From NCBI GenBank assembly GCA_029068555.1, contig JAIECJ010000162.1, positions 1-32,658 on the forward strand: a DNA stretch of 32,658 nt, written 5' to 3'. Numbering within the stretch: position 1 is the stretch's first letter; the number at the start of each line of letters is the position of its first letter. Position numbers and translations under genes: made by a program. The stretch is from Lachnospiraceae bacterium (GTDB lineage Bacteria > Bacillota > Clostridia > Lachnospirales > Lachnospiraceae). Shown here in pieces: positions 18,401 to 23,759 of the stretch. A model generated the notes under the pieces. That model ran no database searches. It saw nothing but the letters and a program-made list of their open reading frames with translations, and was not told the origin of the DNA.

Positions 18401-19513
18401 ATGCCTGTACTTGCCAAATGTCAATTTCGTTGCTGTACTAAAATTGGTGTCTGCCTTCCCTGACTGATTTGAGACATATGCAGAATCAAAGATATTATTC
18501 TCGGATACCTTCGCCATATATACTTCGAGCTTCGGTCCACGCGATGATGTATCACGTGACGAATATATTTCTGCTGCTCCAGTGACACCGTCGTCCACCG
18601 TTGTTGTTGTAATATGGATGCACGCCGTATCGGCATTGTCCTGCTTTTTTGTCTTTATAAAGTCTGTCAGGTCTATCTCCAAATTACCGGACGACCAATC
18701 CAGTCCGTTGTAAACCGTATGTTCCATATCCCGCGGTCTGTTTTCATACGTAATGTTATCTGTCGTCCACGCATCCGCGCTGTCATTACTGTCATCCTGA
18801 CGTAAATATTCACTGCACTCTGTCACAACAATTTTATTAGCAGAGTCAAGTTTTTTCTTAACACCTTGAAAAATAATTTTCTCTGCATCTGCGCTAATCT
18901 CCGACAAATCAAACCGAATATAGATATGTCTGCCTTTGCCGATTATCAAATTCTGGTTATCTTTATAGTTTGTTTTATCCGCACCACTAAAATTTGAGAC
19001 AAACGCATCATCAAAAATATAATTTGCAGATACCCGTTCTGTGCTCCCCGCGTTGGGATTACAGCTCTCTTCTTCCTGCACTTCTGTTTCCGTCTCACTT
19101 AGAGATTCCATATTCTCGACTGTACTGCTGTTGGTTTCCGTTTCAGTCGGAATTTCCACTCCGCTTTCTGATATCTTGTCGCTGCTTTCTTCCTCCGTCC
19201 CAGCTTCACTTACAGTCTCCTGTGTTTCTGTTCCGGTTTCGGTTTCATATTCACTGCTTTGCTCTTTCTCTGGTTCGGTACTTTCAAGTGTTTCAACACT
19301 GCTTTTTGATTCGGATGGTTCTGTTTCTTCCACTTTTCCCAGAGAAAAGGCTGCACTTTCCGCAGGCTCACTGTCTGCGTCTACTGCCGCCTGTGTCCTG
19401 TCCGTTGTATTAGCAAATCCGAATCCCTCTGCCGCACATACATCAAGCGTCATCGAAGCCGTCAGTGCGATACAGCACAGCAGGCTTAAAAATCTCTTTC
19501 CCTTTTTCAACAT
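12434..19513 (-). CDS. Giant secreted multimodular polysaccharide lyase (alginate-lyase superfamily)
   Basis: The likely key extracellular depolymerase. The start at 19513 (2,359 residues) is chosen for GGAGG 5 nt upstream and the signal peptide MLKKGKRFLSLLCC...DVCAA; a longer frame would run into a mobile repeat. Visible order: acidic Ser/Thr/Glu linker (about 30-165); three DNRLRE/CBM96-like modules with repeated RFDLS(E/D)I, TxNITYxNRP and LDLTDFIK segments (about 165-690); a fascin/ricin-like beta-trefoil (about 705-860); a short FN3-like part; a catalytic alpha-barrel (about 960-1300) with NGNWDTAAMAG, STYRMNNAAEIL and DQAHAQFGI, as in Pfam Alginate_lyase (PL5/PL38-type); a second trefoil-like region; a FIVAR domain (about 1482-1555); three chitobiase-C-like modules (about 1558-1822); and Ig-like repeats to the end. 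No cell-wall anchor is seen. The exact substrate (alginate, glucuronan or other uronate polymer) is not determined. Confidence 0.85.
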   Translation of the reverse strand: MLKKGKRFLSLLCCIALTASMTLDVCAAEGFGFANTTDRTQAAVDADSEPAESAAFSLGKVEETEPSESKSSVETLESTEPEKEQSSEYETETGTETQETVSEAGTEEESSDKISESGVEIPTETETNSSTVENMESLSETETEVQEEESCNPNAGSTERVSANYIFDDAFVSNFSGADKTNYKDNQNLIIGKGRHIYIRFDLSEISADAEKIIFQGVKKKLDSANKIVVTECSEYLRQDDSNDSADAWTTDNITYENRPRDMEHTVYNGLDWSSGNLEIDLTDFIKTKKQDNADTACIHITTTTVDDGVTGAAEIYSSRDTSSRGPKLEVYMAKVSENNIFDSAYVSNQSGKADTNFSTATKLTFGKYRHVYLRFDLADIEENSNKIIFRGIYMGSANLSNTIVVKESSEYLRQDESNDSKDQWTTDNITYTNRPLDKDNVLYDALEWSSGNLELDLTDFIKAKKQAGAETACIHITTANPDSDSDTAVDIGALKNTDKSKKPALVVKTSVYNIFDDAYVDSSKGTANNASSGTLIFGKSRHVYLRFDLSNIAPDADKIIFCGTYAKGAQKPVVVTACSEFLRADDSTDGKEEWTTGNITWNNRPLDAGEPLYEELAWTDPSKLEIDLTAFIKSKMEKGDKTACIHFTTTTVDDTAISAVEINSTRSDSGKPKLVVSSPNDEKPEGLERKTTVGSYYDNGSVIQKVIRIKTADNKYLKVDGDGTVKTSGTANDASLFGLHIYQYDKFEQESYGATKTTYAFENLADGKFLTIQNYFAENDASKSYWSQESSGKYIIKATAPDVNWNERFDVQYYADSQYYTIASHLQALRDSSGAVSPVYVESDTLKCGKSDDVFRFYLEEVENEDRLKVLQEVNGSSARLFWKPVNQDKTPENYIVEGHTVAYDAEKDALYTEIGNLEPKLYEFTVKYENQEEKVKVRIFNHLALAHSEVQLDAMKAHVAKKVEPWYSDYQRLVNQVPYNMSNDSYAVTAYEAVGRGDPAGHGNIAAYERSSNAAYFNALQWVITGEDKYAAKGVEILNAWCGLKILDGRDRILGAAISTYRMNNAAEILKYYHGGYSGYSDEDFKKYQDMMLNVIYPVIQDLGLPMIANGNWDTAAMAGMVSIGAVCENTEIFERAVYLYQDIHTNGSVAVYVSDWGQSVESFRDQAHAQFGISLLADVCVIVEKQGIDLWSLYDNRLAKAFNWAAQYNLYDTENLKMEPLTDVFGRNRWSSIDSEKINRGELRSVYELPLAHYSKVDGVDVTWMKKAAEAMRPQGFVNNDHLNFGTLTTYNGEATKAAEPYFQLRTRLEPWYQRTWNDVKKYGEIQDNIPETLNSYFTVDESGTLTVSGRKADAPFFQMENQADGSCAVRCVKTNRYLSVKEDTYNDGNVIKADAVTVGENEKFILKGTGASFFYLEAKAFENRILNVNVENGDDPQNAVLTLYLGTRKTVESDTVTNNERFILVYNTADVALKDAPLVDTSALEEYLNGLSEVNNDDHKYTTDSWQAYSEKLEAAKTCLQDAKDGNASQSDINNALRELQEAYDSLLFDKPAEDVVSAPAASIPSGEILADTEVTLTCATEGAAIYYTIDGSNPEVKDELLYKYPIVVNAPVTIKAMAVKDGYRNSEVVTYTYTIAQTDPDKFVYAPTADVQSGKIAKGTKVTLSCVTGEAFIYYTTDKSEPTALNGTLYENPIVVNETVTIKAIAVKGQNTSAVSTFVYEVSGGSQGGDDKPEQVSAPAADKVSGTEVLLKGTRITLTCATEGAEIYYTTDESEPAIKDELLYKNPIPVNRDMTIKAIAAKEGVSSTVAVFTYTVSTGLRITVDGIPYYCSTDNIIVTDALYTYTGSAITPEITVVNNGELLTNGTDYTVKYANNIKVPAANAKSTQQPKITIIGKNNLKGNAVLYFAIQPKSIAAQEEGIAATEPLVVVENKKAAPVVYYNGRLLKANQDFTMSDAGKKWTSADNDKEITLTGKGNYAGERKMKVSVVGKNTLQKFTVELDNRMSDIMYDGTEHEPLFLVSNTKDKQQVSADNYYVVMSGDKITAGTQKFTVVGTGIYTGCRVTKSYKIKPCTDIRNLKIDANTVQSKEYVYTRFGAVFEEGDLIVSNNDTVLEEGKDYKITYSGNKKVTDKAKYSVTFLGNYKGVKNVTNQKGTFQIVPADLSRQNYQAAALDKVYTKPAVYKTNLYVTVDDVLLKASDYTVTYRLSDGTEMKGKNKLDLSKTDGMVTVQIQGKGNYCGTIETSYKVYPSDNLYDLAKARVTVVDDDGKKLKNVQFDGNAQTVSFKIEVKDGKRYREITPEEYHVLAPYITYANNVYKGKASVIINGDGETFAGGKVVTFNIVSKNITTKK
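14050..14845 (-). repeat. Three tandem chitobiase-C-like modules within the lyase gene
   Basis: Three in-frame units of about 85 codons recur near 14840-14590, 14570-14330 and 14290-14050. Each contains SAPAA/YAPTA, TxVTLTC(A/V)T, (A/I)xIYYT(T/I)D(G/E)S, LY(K/E)xPI and VTIKAMAV-like segments. The nucleotide sequence is also visibly repeated, including blocks such as ATAATAGAT followed by GCTCCTTCTGT, so recent duplication or recombination between units is plausible. Confidence 0.75.
17450..19020 (-). repeat. Three tandem DNRLRE-type modules within the lyase gene
   Basis: Three units of roughly 175 codons share the segments IFD(D/S)A(F/Y)V, GK(G/Y/S)RH(I/V)Y(I/L)RFDL, EYLRQD(D/E)SND, T(T)(D/G)NIT(Y/W)xNRP and ACIHITT. 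They are related to carbohydrate-binding modules of the CBM96 type, known from an alginate lyase of another clostridial-lineage bacterium (established knowledge recalled, not searched). They probably hold the enzyme on polymeric substrate. Confidence 0.7.
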
Positions 19514-19770
19514 CTTTCCCTCCATTTCTTTTGTAATATGTAACAGTTCAGCCTTTGGCTTCCTGTTACAGGCATCAGGCCATGCAAAACCACTTTGATG
19601 CATATCAATATCATCGCTGTTTCACGAACTTTGCAGCTAGTACAAAGCCCTAGGCTGAACTGTTACTGTAATTTATCTATAATTTCTTGTATTTTTATTC
19701 TATCTTTTGTATCTGGAAAGAAAAGACGCTTTTTTTAGAATAATCTACGTAATTTTTAGGAAATATCTAC
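19514..19770 (-). promoter_or_regulatory. Promoter, candidate operator and element-filled leader of the lyase gene
   Basis: On the minus strand a -10 TAGAAT lies at 19697-19702 without a clear -35. Two direct half-sites 21 bp apart lie upstream: CCTAAAAATTACGTAGA (19744-19760) and CTAAAAAAAGCGTC (19725-19738). The second begins 36 bp before the -10, almost the same geometry as at 12310-12373. The operator starts only about 10 bp after the stop of the preceding gene, and no terminator is visible between them. The predicted leader is about 175 nt, and most of it is the repeat at 19540-19666. Confidence 0.5.
19540..19666. mobile_element. GTTAC-type miniature inverted-repeat element (copy C)
   Basis: Perfect 15-bp inverted repeats GTAACAGTTCAGCCT (19540-19554) and AGGCTGAACTGTTAC (19652-19666) bound a 127-bp element. 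Flanking octamers TGTAATAT (19532-19539) and TGTAATTT (19667-19674) match at 7 of 8 positions, suggesting an 8-bp target duplication. A related, interrupted copy lies at 8619-8893. There is no coding capacity. Its position between promoter and ribosome site means it is transcribed as part of the lyase leader. Confidence 0.65.
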
Positions 19771-20583
19771 TCAGCCCTTTATAGAAATTTCATCAGGAAG
19801 CACTTCCCGCCCATACACTTCTATCTGTGTCAGTGCAGGAAACGGGGATGGTTCACCAGACTTTACCATATGGTTCATCTCTACCCAGCGCACTCGCTTT
19901 GGCGTAAATGTTATCTCATGTGGAAGCGTGCTTTTTTCCATCTGCATCTCAATTCCGCTTTCGTCCGAAAAGTCAAAATGCACGCTGCTCCACCAGTTGT
20001 CATGCGGAAAATCCGCCCTTGTGTAGAGTACAATCCGGTCAATCTCCACGGTCCTCCCAAACTCTATTTTTATGCACGCGTCTTCTTTCCTGTCAATCCC
20101 CCATGACTGATACGGCCATTCACCATGACAGGTATTTACCACGACACCGTCAATGGCGTTCTGGGCAGCAAACACAGTCTCTCCCCTTGTCTCCACATTT
20201 GCCACCGCATGTGGATAGCAGTCCTTTAGCGGATGCTGGTCATATACGTTTATGGCAAGATTCCGGTAACCGTCAACATCATAATCCCTTGCAAGACGTG
20301 CATGCAAAAGATGTCTGCTGCCATAAAATGCCTTTGGCGACAAGTTAATGCGTTTCTCCCCAAAAGGAACAAGATACTCCACATTTCCTGTAATATAGAC
20401 CAACGCTTTTCCAAGCGCATCATCCATCTGAAGCCATACAAACGCCTCCTCCCCCGAAGTCTCAAGAATAATCCTGTCTCCTGGCTCGTATTTCTGGCTA
20501 TAGACCAGACTAACCTCATTCACCCCTTTGCTTACCGCTTTTGTATTCATTGCTTCATCCAATATTTTAAAACATAAATCCAT
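19771..20583 (-). CDS. Cytoplasmic protein with C-terminal discoidin-like (galactose-binding fold) domain, function unknown
   Basis: A 270-residue protein with no signal peptide or membrane helix. The N-terminal half (about 1-115) is a beta-rich region I do not recognise. The C-terminal half (about 125-262) looks like an F5/8 type C or discoidin-like fold, with AxNAIDG, W(P)YQSWGID, IKIEFGRTVEIDRIVLYTRADFP and a terminal FPALTQIEVYG. The gene lies 11 bp downstream of the ROK kinase gene, and its ribosome site AAGGAG overlaps that gene's end, so it belongs to the GH88-kinase operon. Such modules normally bind sugars outside the cell, and an intracellular copy is unusual. It could be an enzyme accessory, a sugar-binding helper or an unrecognised hydrolase. 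No function is assigned. Confidence 0.75.
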   Translation of the reverse strand: MDLCFKILDEAMNTKAVSKGVNEVSLVYSQKYEPGDRIILETSGEEAFVWLQMDDALGKALVYITGNVEYLVPFGEKRINLSPKAFYGSRHLLHARLARDYDVDGYRNLAINVYDQHPLKDCYPHAVANVETRGETVFAAQNAIDGVVVNTCHGEWPYQSWGIDRKEDACIKIEFGRTVEIDRIVLYTRADFPHDNWWSSVHFDFSDESGIEMQMEKSTLPHEITFTPKRVRWVEMNHMVKSGEPSPFPALTQIEVYGREVLPDEISIKG

Positions 20584-20594
20584 TTTCTTCTCCT

Positions 20595-21542
20595 TTATAT
20601 GAGATATGCCGCCCCGATGATTCCGGCATCATTTCCAAGTTCCGCTGTAACAATCGGTGGTGTCTGTCCATGCGTACCACCAAAACACTTTCCTGCCACG
20701 CGTCTTTGCAGTTCGTCTGTCAGATATTCCTTTTGCGCTGAAACGCCGCCGCCAAGAATCACAATCTCCGGTCTAAAAATATTGACAATGTTCGCTATAC
20801 CGATACTAAGATTCTCTAAATATTCATCCACAACAAGTTCTGCCGACGCATCGTTTCTTCTTCTCGCTTCAAATATTACCTTCCCATCAATATCCGACAG
20901 CTTTCCACCACTAAGTACACACAGAAGCGACTGCGGATTATCTGCTGCCAGTGCGCGCGCATGTTCCATCAGGACTGTCGCAGATGCATACATCTCAAGA
21001 CACCCGCGCCGTCCACAGGTACACAGTCTTCCATTGCGCGCAATCGCCATATGTCCCACCTCGCAGCCACCCCTTAAAAATCCAGAAAAGATTTTCCGGT
21101 TCATGATGACACCACTGCCTACTCCAGTTCCAAGCGTAAGCAGTACAGCACTGCCTTTTCCCTTCGCCGCACCGTATAACACTTCTCCAAGCGCTGCCGC
21201 GTCGGCATCATTTGCAAGCGCCATTGGCGTTGTAACTGCCATCCGCGCTCTCATCGTTTCCAGTATCGCAACATTTTCCCAGCCCAGATTATTGGAGTAC
21301 ACAACAATGCCTCTTTGGTCATCCACCGTTCCCGGACAGGCAATTCCAATCCCCTCGCATGCTCCCGGTTTTACCCCATTTTCATACAAAAGCGCTGTCA
21401 CAGTATTCGACACATGTTCTATCAAATCATACGCTGTCTGTCTGCCTCTGTCTATTTTTATCACGCTTTTTGCGGCAATGCTTTGTCCTTCCACCAGACC
21501 TATCTTGACCGACATACCGCCAATATCAATTCCTATGCGCAT
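20595..21542 (-). CDS. ROK family sugar kinase
   Basis: A 315-residue cytoplasmic ATP-dependent hexose kinase of the ROK family (glucokinase, fructokinase, N-acetylmannosamine kinase and relatives). The N-terminal phosphate-binding motif is DIGGMSVKIG. The catalytic aspartate is D112 in ANDADAAALGE. The zinc site is complete: H164 in EVGHMA plus C174, C176 and C181 in CTCGRRGC. LLTLGTGVGSGV supplies the second nucleotide loop. No DNA-binding N-terminus is present, so it is a kinase and not a NagC-type repressor. GAGGAGG lies 9 nt upstream of the ATG. It sits 38 bp after GH88, suggesting that it phosphorylates the sugar left after uronic acid removal. Its exact sugar is not determined by sequence alone. 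Confidence 0.92.
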   Translation of the reverse strand: MRIGIDIGGMSVKIGLVEGQSIAAKSVIKIDRGRQTAYDLIEHVSNTVTALLYENGVKPGACEGIGIACPGTVDDQRGIVVYSNNLGWENVAILETMRARMAVTTPMALANDADAAALGEVLYGAAKGKGSAVLLTLGTGVGSGVIMNRKIFSGFLRGGCEVGHMAIARNGRLCTCGRRGCLEMYASATVLMEHARALAADNPQSLLCVLSGGKLSDIDGKVIFEARRRNDASAELVVDEYLENLSIGIANIVNIFRPEIVILGGGVSAQKEYLTDELQRRVAGKCFGGTHGQTPPIVTAELGNDAGIIGAAYLI

Positions 21543-21580
21543 TGTCTTTCCTCCTCATCAGTTATCAGAATCCGTATTCA

Positions 21581-22735
21581 CTACCACATCCGAAACGCCA
21601 TTCCGTCCAATTTATACATCGCTTCTATATAAAAATAATCAGCATATACCATTGTAAAATGATGTCTGCTGTCATGATAGGCAGCCGAACAGTTCTGCAC
21701 AATTGCGTCGCAGTCATGGCTCCAGTCAGCTCTTGTATCCGTAATTGTCTTTAATATTTTTTCCGCCGGGCGCAGATAAACCTGCTTCTCAATATCTGGC
21801 ACATACTTTGCCAGTTCAATCAATCCCCCCGCAATCACACATGCACCACAGGAATCTTCCAACGCCGGCTCTGCAGGCTGCCGGAAATCTACCGGAATAA
21901 TACCGCTGTCCGGAATATTTGCAATACAGTAATGCGCCACTCTTTTTGCCGTATCCAGATATTCCTGCCTCCCGGTATTTGTATAGCTGTTGACAAAACC
22001 GTACAACGCCCAGCCCTGCCCCCTTGTCCATGCGGAATCTTCTCCATACCCCTGTCCGCCGTGGTTTTTTACAAATGCACCTGTCTCTGGATCAAACTCT
22101 CCGATATGGATAGACGAACCGTCTTTCCTGATAAAATGTGTCATGACACTGTCCGCATGGCGTATTGCAGCATGCCGGTATCCTGGATCGCCCGTCTCTT
22201 TTGATGCCCAGTAAAGCAGCGATATATTAAACATGCAGTCAATAATTGCCCATCCCCGAGTGTCCTGATTCGGCAAGTCGTTCCATGCCCGTATATAATT
22301 TCCCTGTGAATGAAACCGCCCCGCCAGCAGATTTGCCGCATGGAGCGCTGTCCTTTTCGCCTCCTCGTTTCCTGTGATTTTGTAATCTGCCACTGCTGTC
22401 GGCAGAAACATAAATCCCACATCATGGTGCAGACCATAGAAATCCGACAAGGTCTGCTCCAGTTTTTTCTCACAGTTCCGCGCAATGGCAGCGTAGCGCT
22501 CCTCCTTTGTGTCCTGATATAAAAGCCATAGAATACCTCCCCAGAATCCGTTTGTCCACCAGTTTAGCCCATCATCAATATTCCAGTTTTTCGTGTTGTC
22601 ACTGCGGTCATCATAATTGCCGTTTTCATCCGTCGTGTAAGGAATCTTATCCTTATTTTTTTCACTCACCCAACTGATTTTTTCCCTGATTTTCACAATT
22701 GCATCCGTAACCCACTCCTGTTTCTTATTCTCCAT
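21581..22735 (-). CDS. GH88 unsaturated glucuronyl hydrolase
   Basis: This cytoplasmic enzyme removes the 4,5-unsaturated uronic acid from the non-reducing end of oligosaccharides made by a polysaccharide lyase; the released sugar rearranges to a 4-deoxy-5-keto uronate. The 384 residues match the GH88 (alpha6/alpha6 barrel) length. Two key aspartates are visible: D105 in LHHDVGFMF and D166 in WAIIDCMFN. Their 61-residue spacing equals that of D88 and D149 in the characterised Bacillus enzyme. Other family blocks are GQGYGEDSAWTRGQGWALYGF-like at about 235-255, CGACVIAGGLIEL and VYADYFYIEAM. There is no signal peptide. The gene starts an operon with the ROK kinase and the discoidin-like protein and is divergent from the AraC gene. 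Substrate choice (alginate-like, glycosaminoglycan, glucuronan) is open. Confidence 0.92.
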   Translation of the reverse strand: MENKKQEWVTDAIVKIREKISWVSEKNKDKIPYTTDENGNYDDRSDNTKNWNIDDGLNWWTNGFWGGILWLLYQDTKEERYAAIARNCEKKLEQTLSDFYGLHHDVGFMFLPTAVADYKITGNEEAKRTALHAANLLAGRFHSQGNYIRAWNDLPNQDTRGWAIIDCMFNISLLYWASKETGDPGYRHAAIRHADSVMTHFIRKDGSSIHIGEFDPETGAFVKNHGGQGYGEDSAWTRGQGWALYGFVNSYTNTGRQEYLDTAKRVAHYCIANIPDSGIIPVDFRQPAEPALEDSCGACVIAGGLIELAKYVPDIEKQVYLRPAEKILKTITDTRADWSHDCDAIVQNCSAAYHDSRHHFTMVYADYFYIEAMYKLDGMAFRMW

Positions 22736-22928
22736 TTCTTACCTCCATAAAATAGATAATGCTGCTGTTTACGCCTTCATGAAACGATATTATGCACTTT
22801 GTTCCAGTAACCTGTTATTACATTATAAAAGATTTGACACTCCACAGACAATGACCTATACTGTAATCAACTAACCTTTTCTGCTTTTTTGGAACAGATG
22901 CCAGAACATTTCTGAACGGAGGAACAAT
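22736..22928. promoter_or_regulatory. Divergent overlapping promoters, GH88 operon and araC-type gene
   Basis: For the plus-strand regulator, TTGACA (22834-22839) and TATACT (22857-22862) are spaced by 17 bp, close to ideal, and GGAGG (22918-22922) precedes the ATG. For the minus-strand GH88 gene, TTGTCT (22846-22851) and TATAAT (22822-22827) are spaced by 18 bp. The two promoters interleave over the same 41 bp, so RNA polymerase or a regulator bound to one would exclude the other. That functional reading is inference. Confidence 0.65.
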
Positions 22929-23759
22929 ATGATAAAAGTGTTTAACTGTGGACATGACAGCCATCACAAAAAGCCCTGCGATATTTTACATCCTACAGGG
23001 CTCAACAATCATCTTTTTTTGCTTATCAAACAGCATGCGTGGGTGTATATTGACGGGAAAAAACGTCCAGTCGAGCCAAATTCCCTGCTTTTGTTCCCTC
23101 CCAATACACCAATCCATTATGGCTGCGATACTGCCGGTTACAATGATGACTGGATTCATTTTGACTTCTTTGATGATGATCGAAAACTTCTTGATTTATT
23201 TTCTTTTCCATATGGTGTTATTCTGCATCCACGGGATTTTCGCAGGCTGTCCGACTATGCCAAAATCATATCTGATGAATTTCACTCGAACGGACTTTAC
23301 TGTGCATATCTCATAGACCAGCTTATGCATATCTTTTTATATGCACTGGACGATGAATTGAAAAAGACAGCCGAATCCTCAGCTGCCTTAACTATCACAC
23401 AGAAATATTACCGTGAGTTTGCCCAAATCCGCACACAGATATACAATGCGCCCTCCACTAGCTGGTCCGTCAACCGGCTGGCAGACACATTATGTCTGAG
23501 CAGCTCCCACTTTCAGCACTTGTACAAGCGTTTCTTTAACTGCTCCTGCCAGCACGATATCATATGCGCCAGAATCGCACTCGCCAAGTTCTATCTGACC
23601 ACAACAAATATGCCTGTCTGTCAGCTAAGCATCTTCTGTGGTTATGAGTCCGATTTGCATTTCATGCGGCAGTTTAAAAAATATGTCGGCGTTACACCGT
23701 CGGAATACCGCATCCGGACACGTGGTTCTGCTCTGCAGAATTTACCTGATAACTCCTAA
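22929..23759 (+). CDS. AraC family transcriptional regulator
   Basis: A 276-residue one-component regulator, the only plus-strand gene in the window. The N-terminal half is a cupin-like sugar-sensing domain (SHHKKPCDILHPTGLNNHLF, then VYIDGKKRPVEPNSLLLFPPNTP). The C-terminal 95 residues contain two helix-turn-helix motifs, NRLADTLCLSSSHFQHLYKR and CQLSIFCGYESDLHFMRQFKKYVGVTPSEYR. GGAGG stands 6 nt before the ATG and a near-consensus promoter is present. It is divergent from the GH88 operon and convergent with the GH2 gene, overlapping its end by 3 bp. It probably controls GH88, its own gene and perhaps GH2 in response to an imported sugar. The ligand is unknown. Confidence 0.93.
   Translation: MIKVFNCGHDSHHKKPCDILHPTGLNNHLFLLIKQHAWVYIDGKKRPVEPNSLLLFPPNTPIHYGCDTAGYNDDWIHFDFFDDDRKLLDLFSFPYGVILHPRDFRRLSDYAKIISDEFHSNGLYCAYLIDQLMHIFLYALDDELKKTAESSAALTITQKYYREFAQIRTQIYNAPSTSWSVNRLADTLCLSSSHFQHLYKRFFNCSCQHDIICARIALAKFYLTTTNMPVCQLSIFCGYESDLHFMRQFKKYVGVTPSEYRIRTRGSALQNLPDNS

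Noticed and set aside
19514..19603. 30-codon upstream extension of the giant lyase
   Set aside because: The extension is encoded by the mobile repeat and would bury the signal peptide; the ATG at 19513 has GGAGG at proper spacing.
20599..21657. Plus-strand open frame of 352 codons
   Set aside because: Antisense to the well-supported ROK kinase gene, with Pro/Ser-rich low-complexity translation and no Shine-Dalgarno site.
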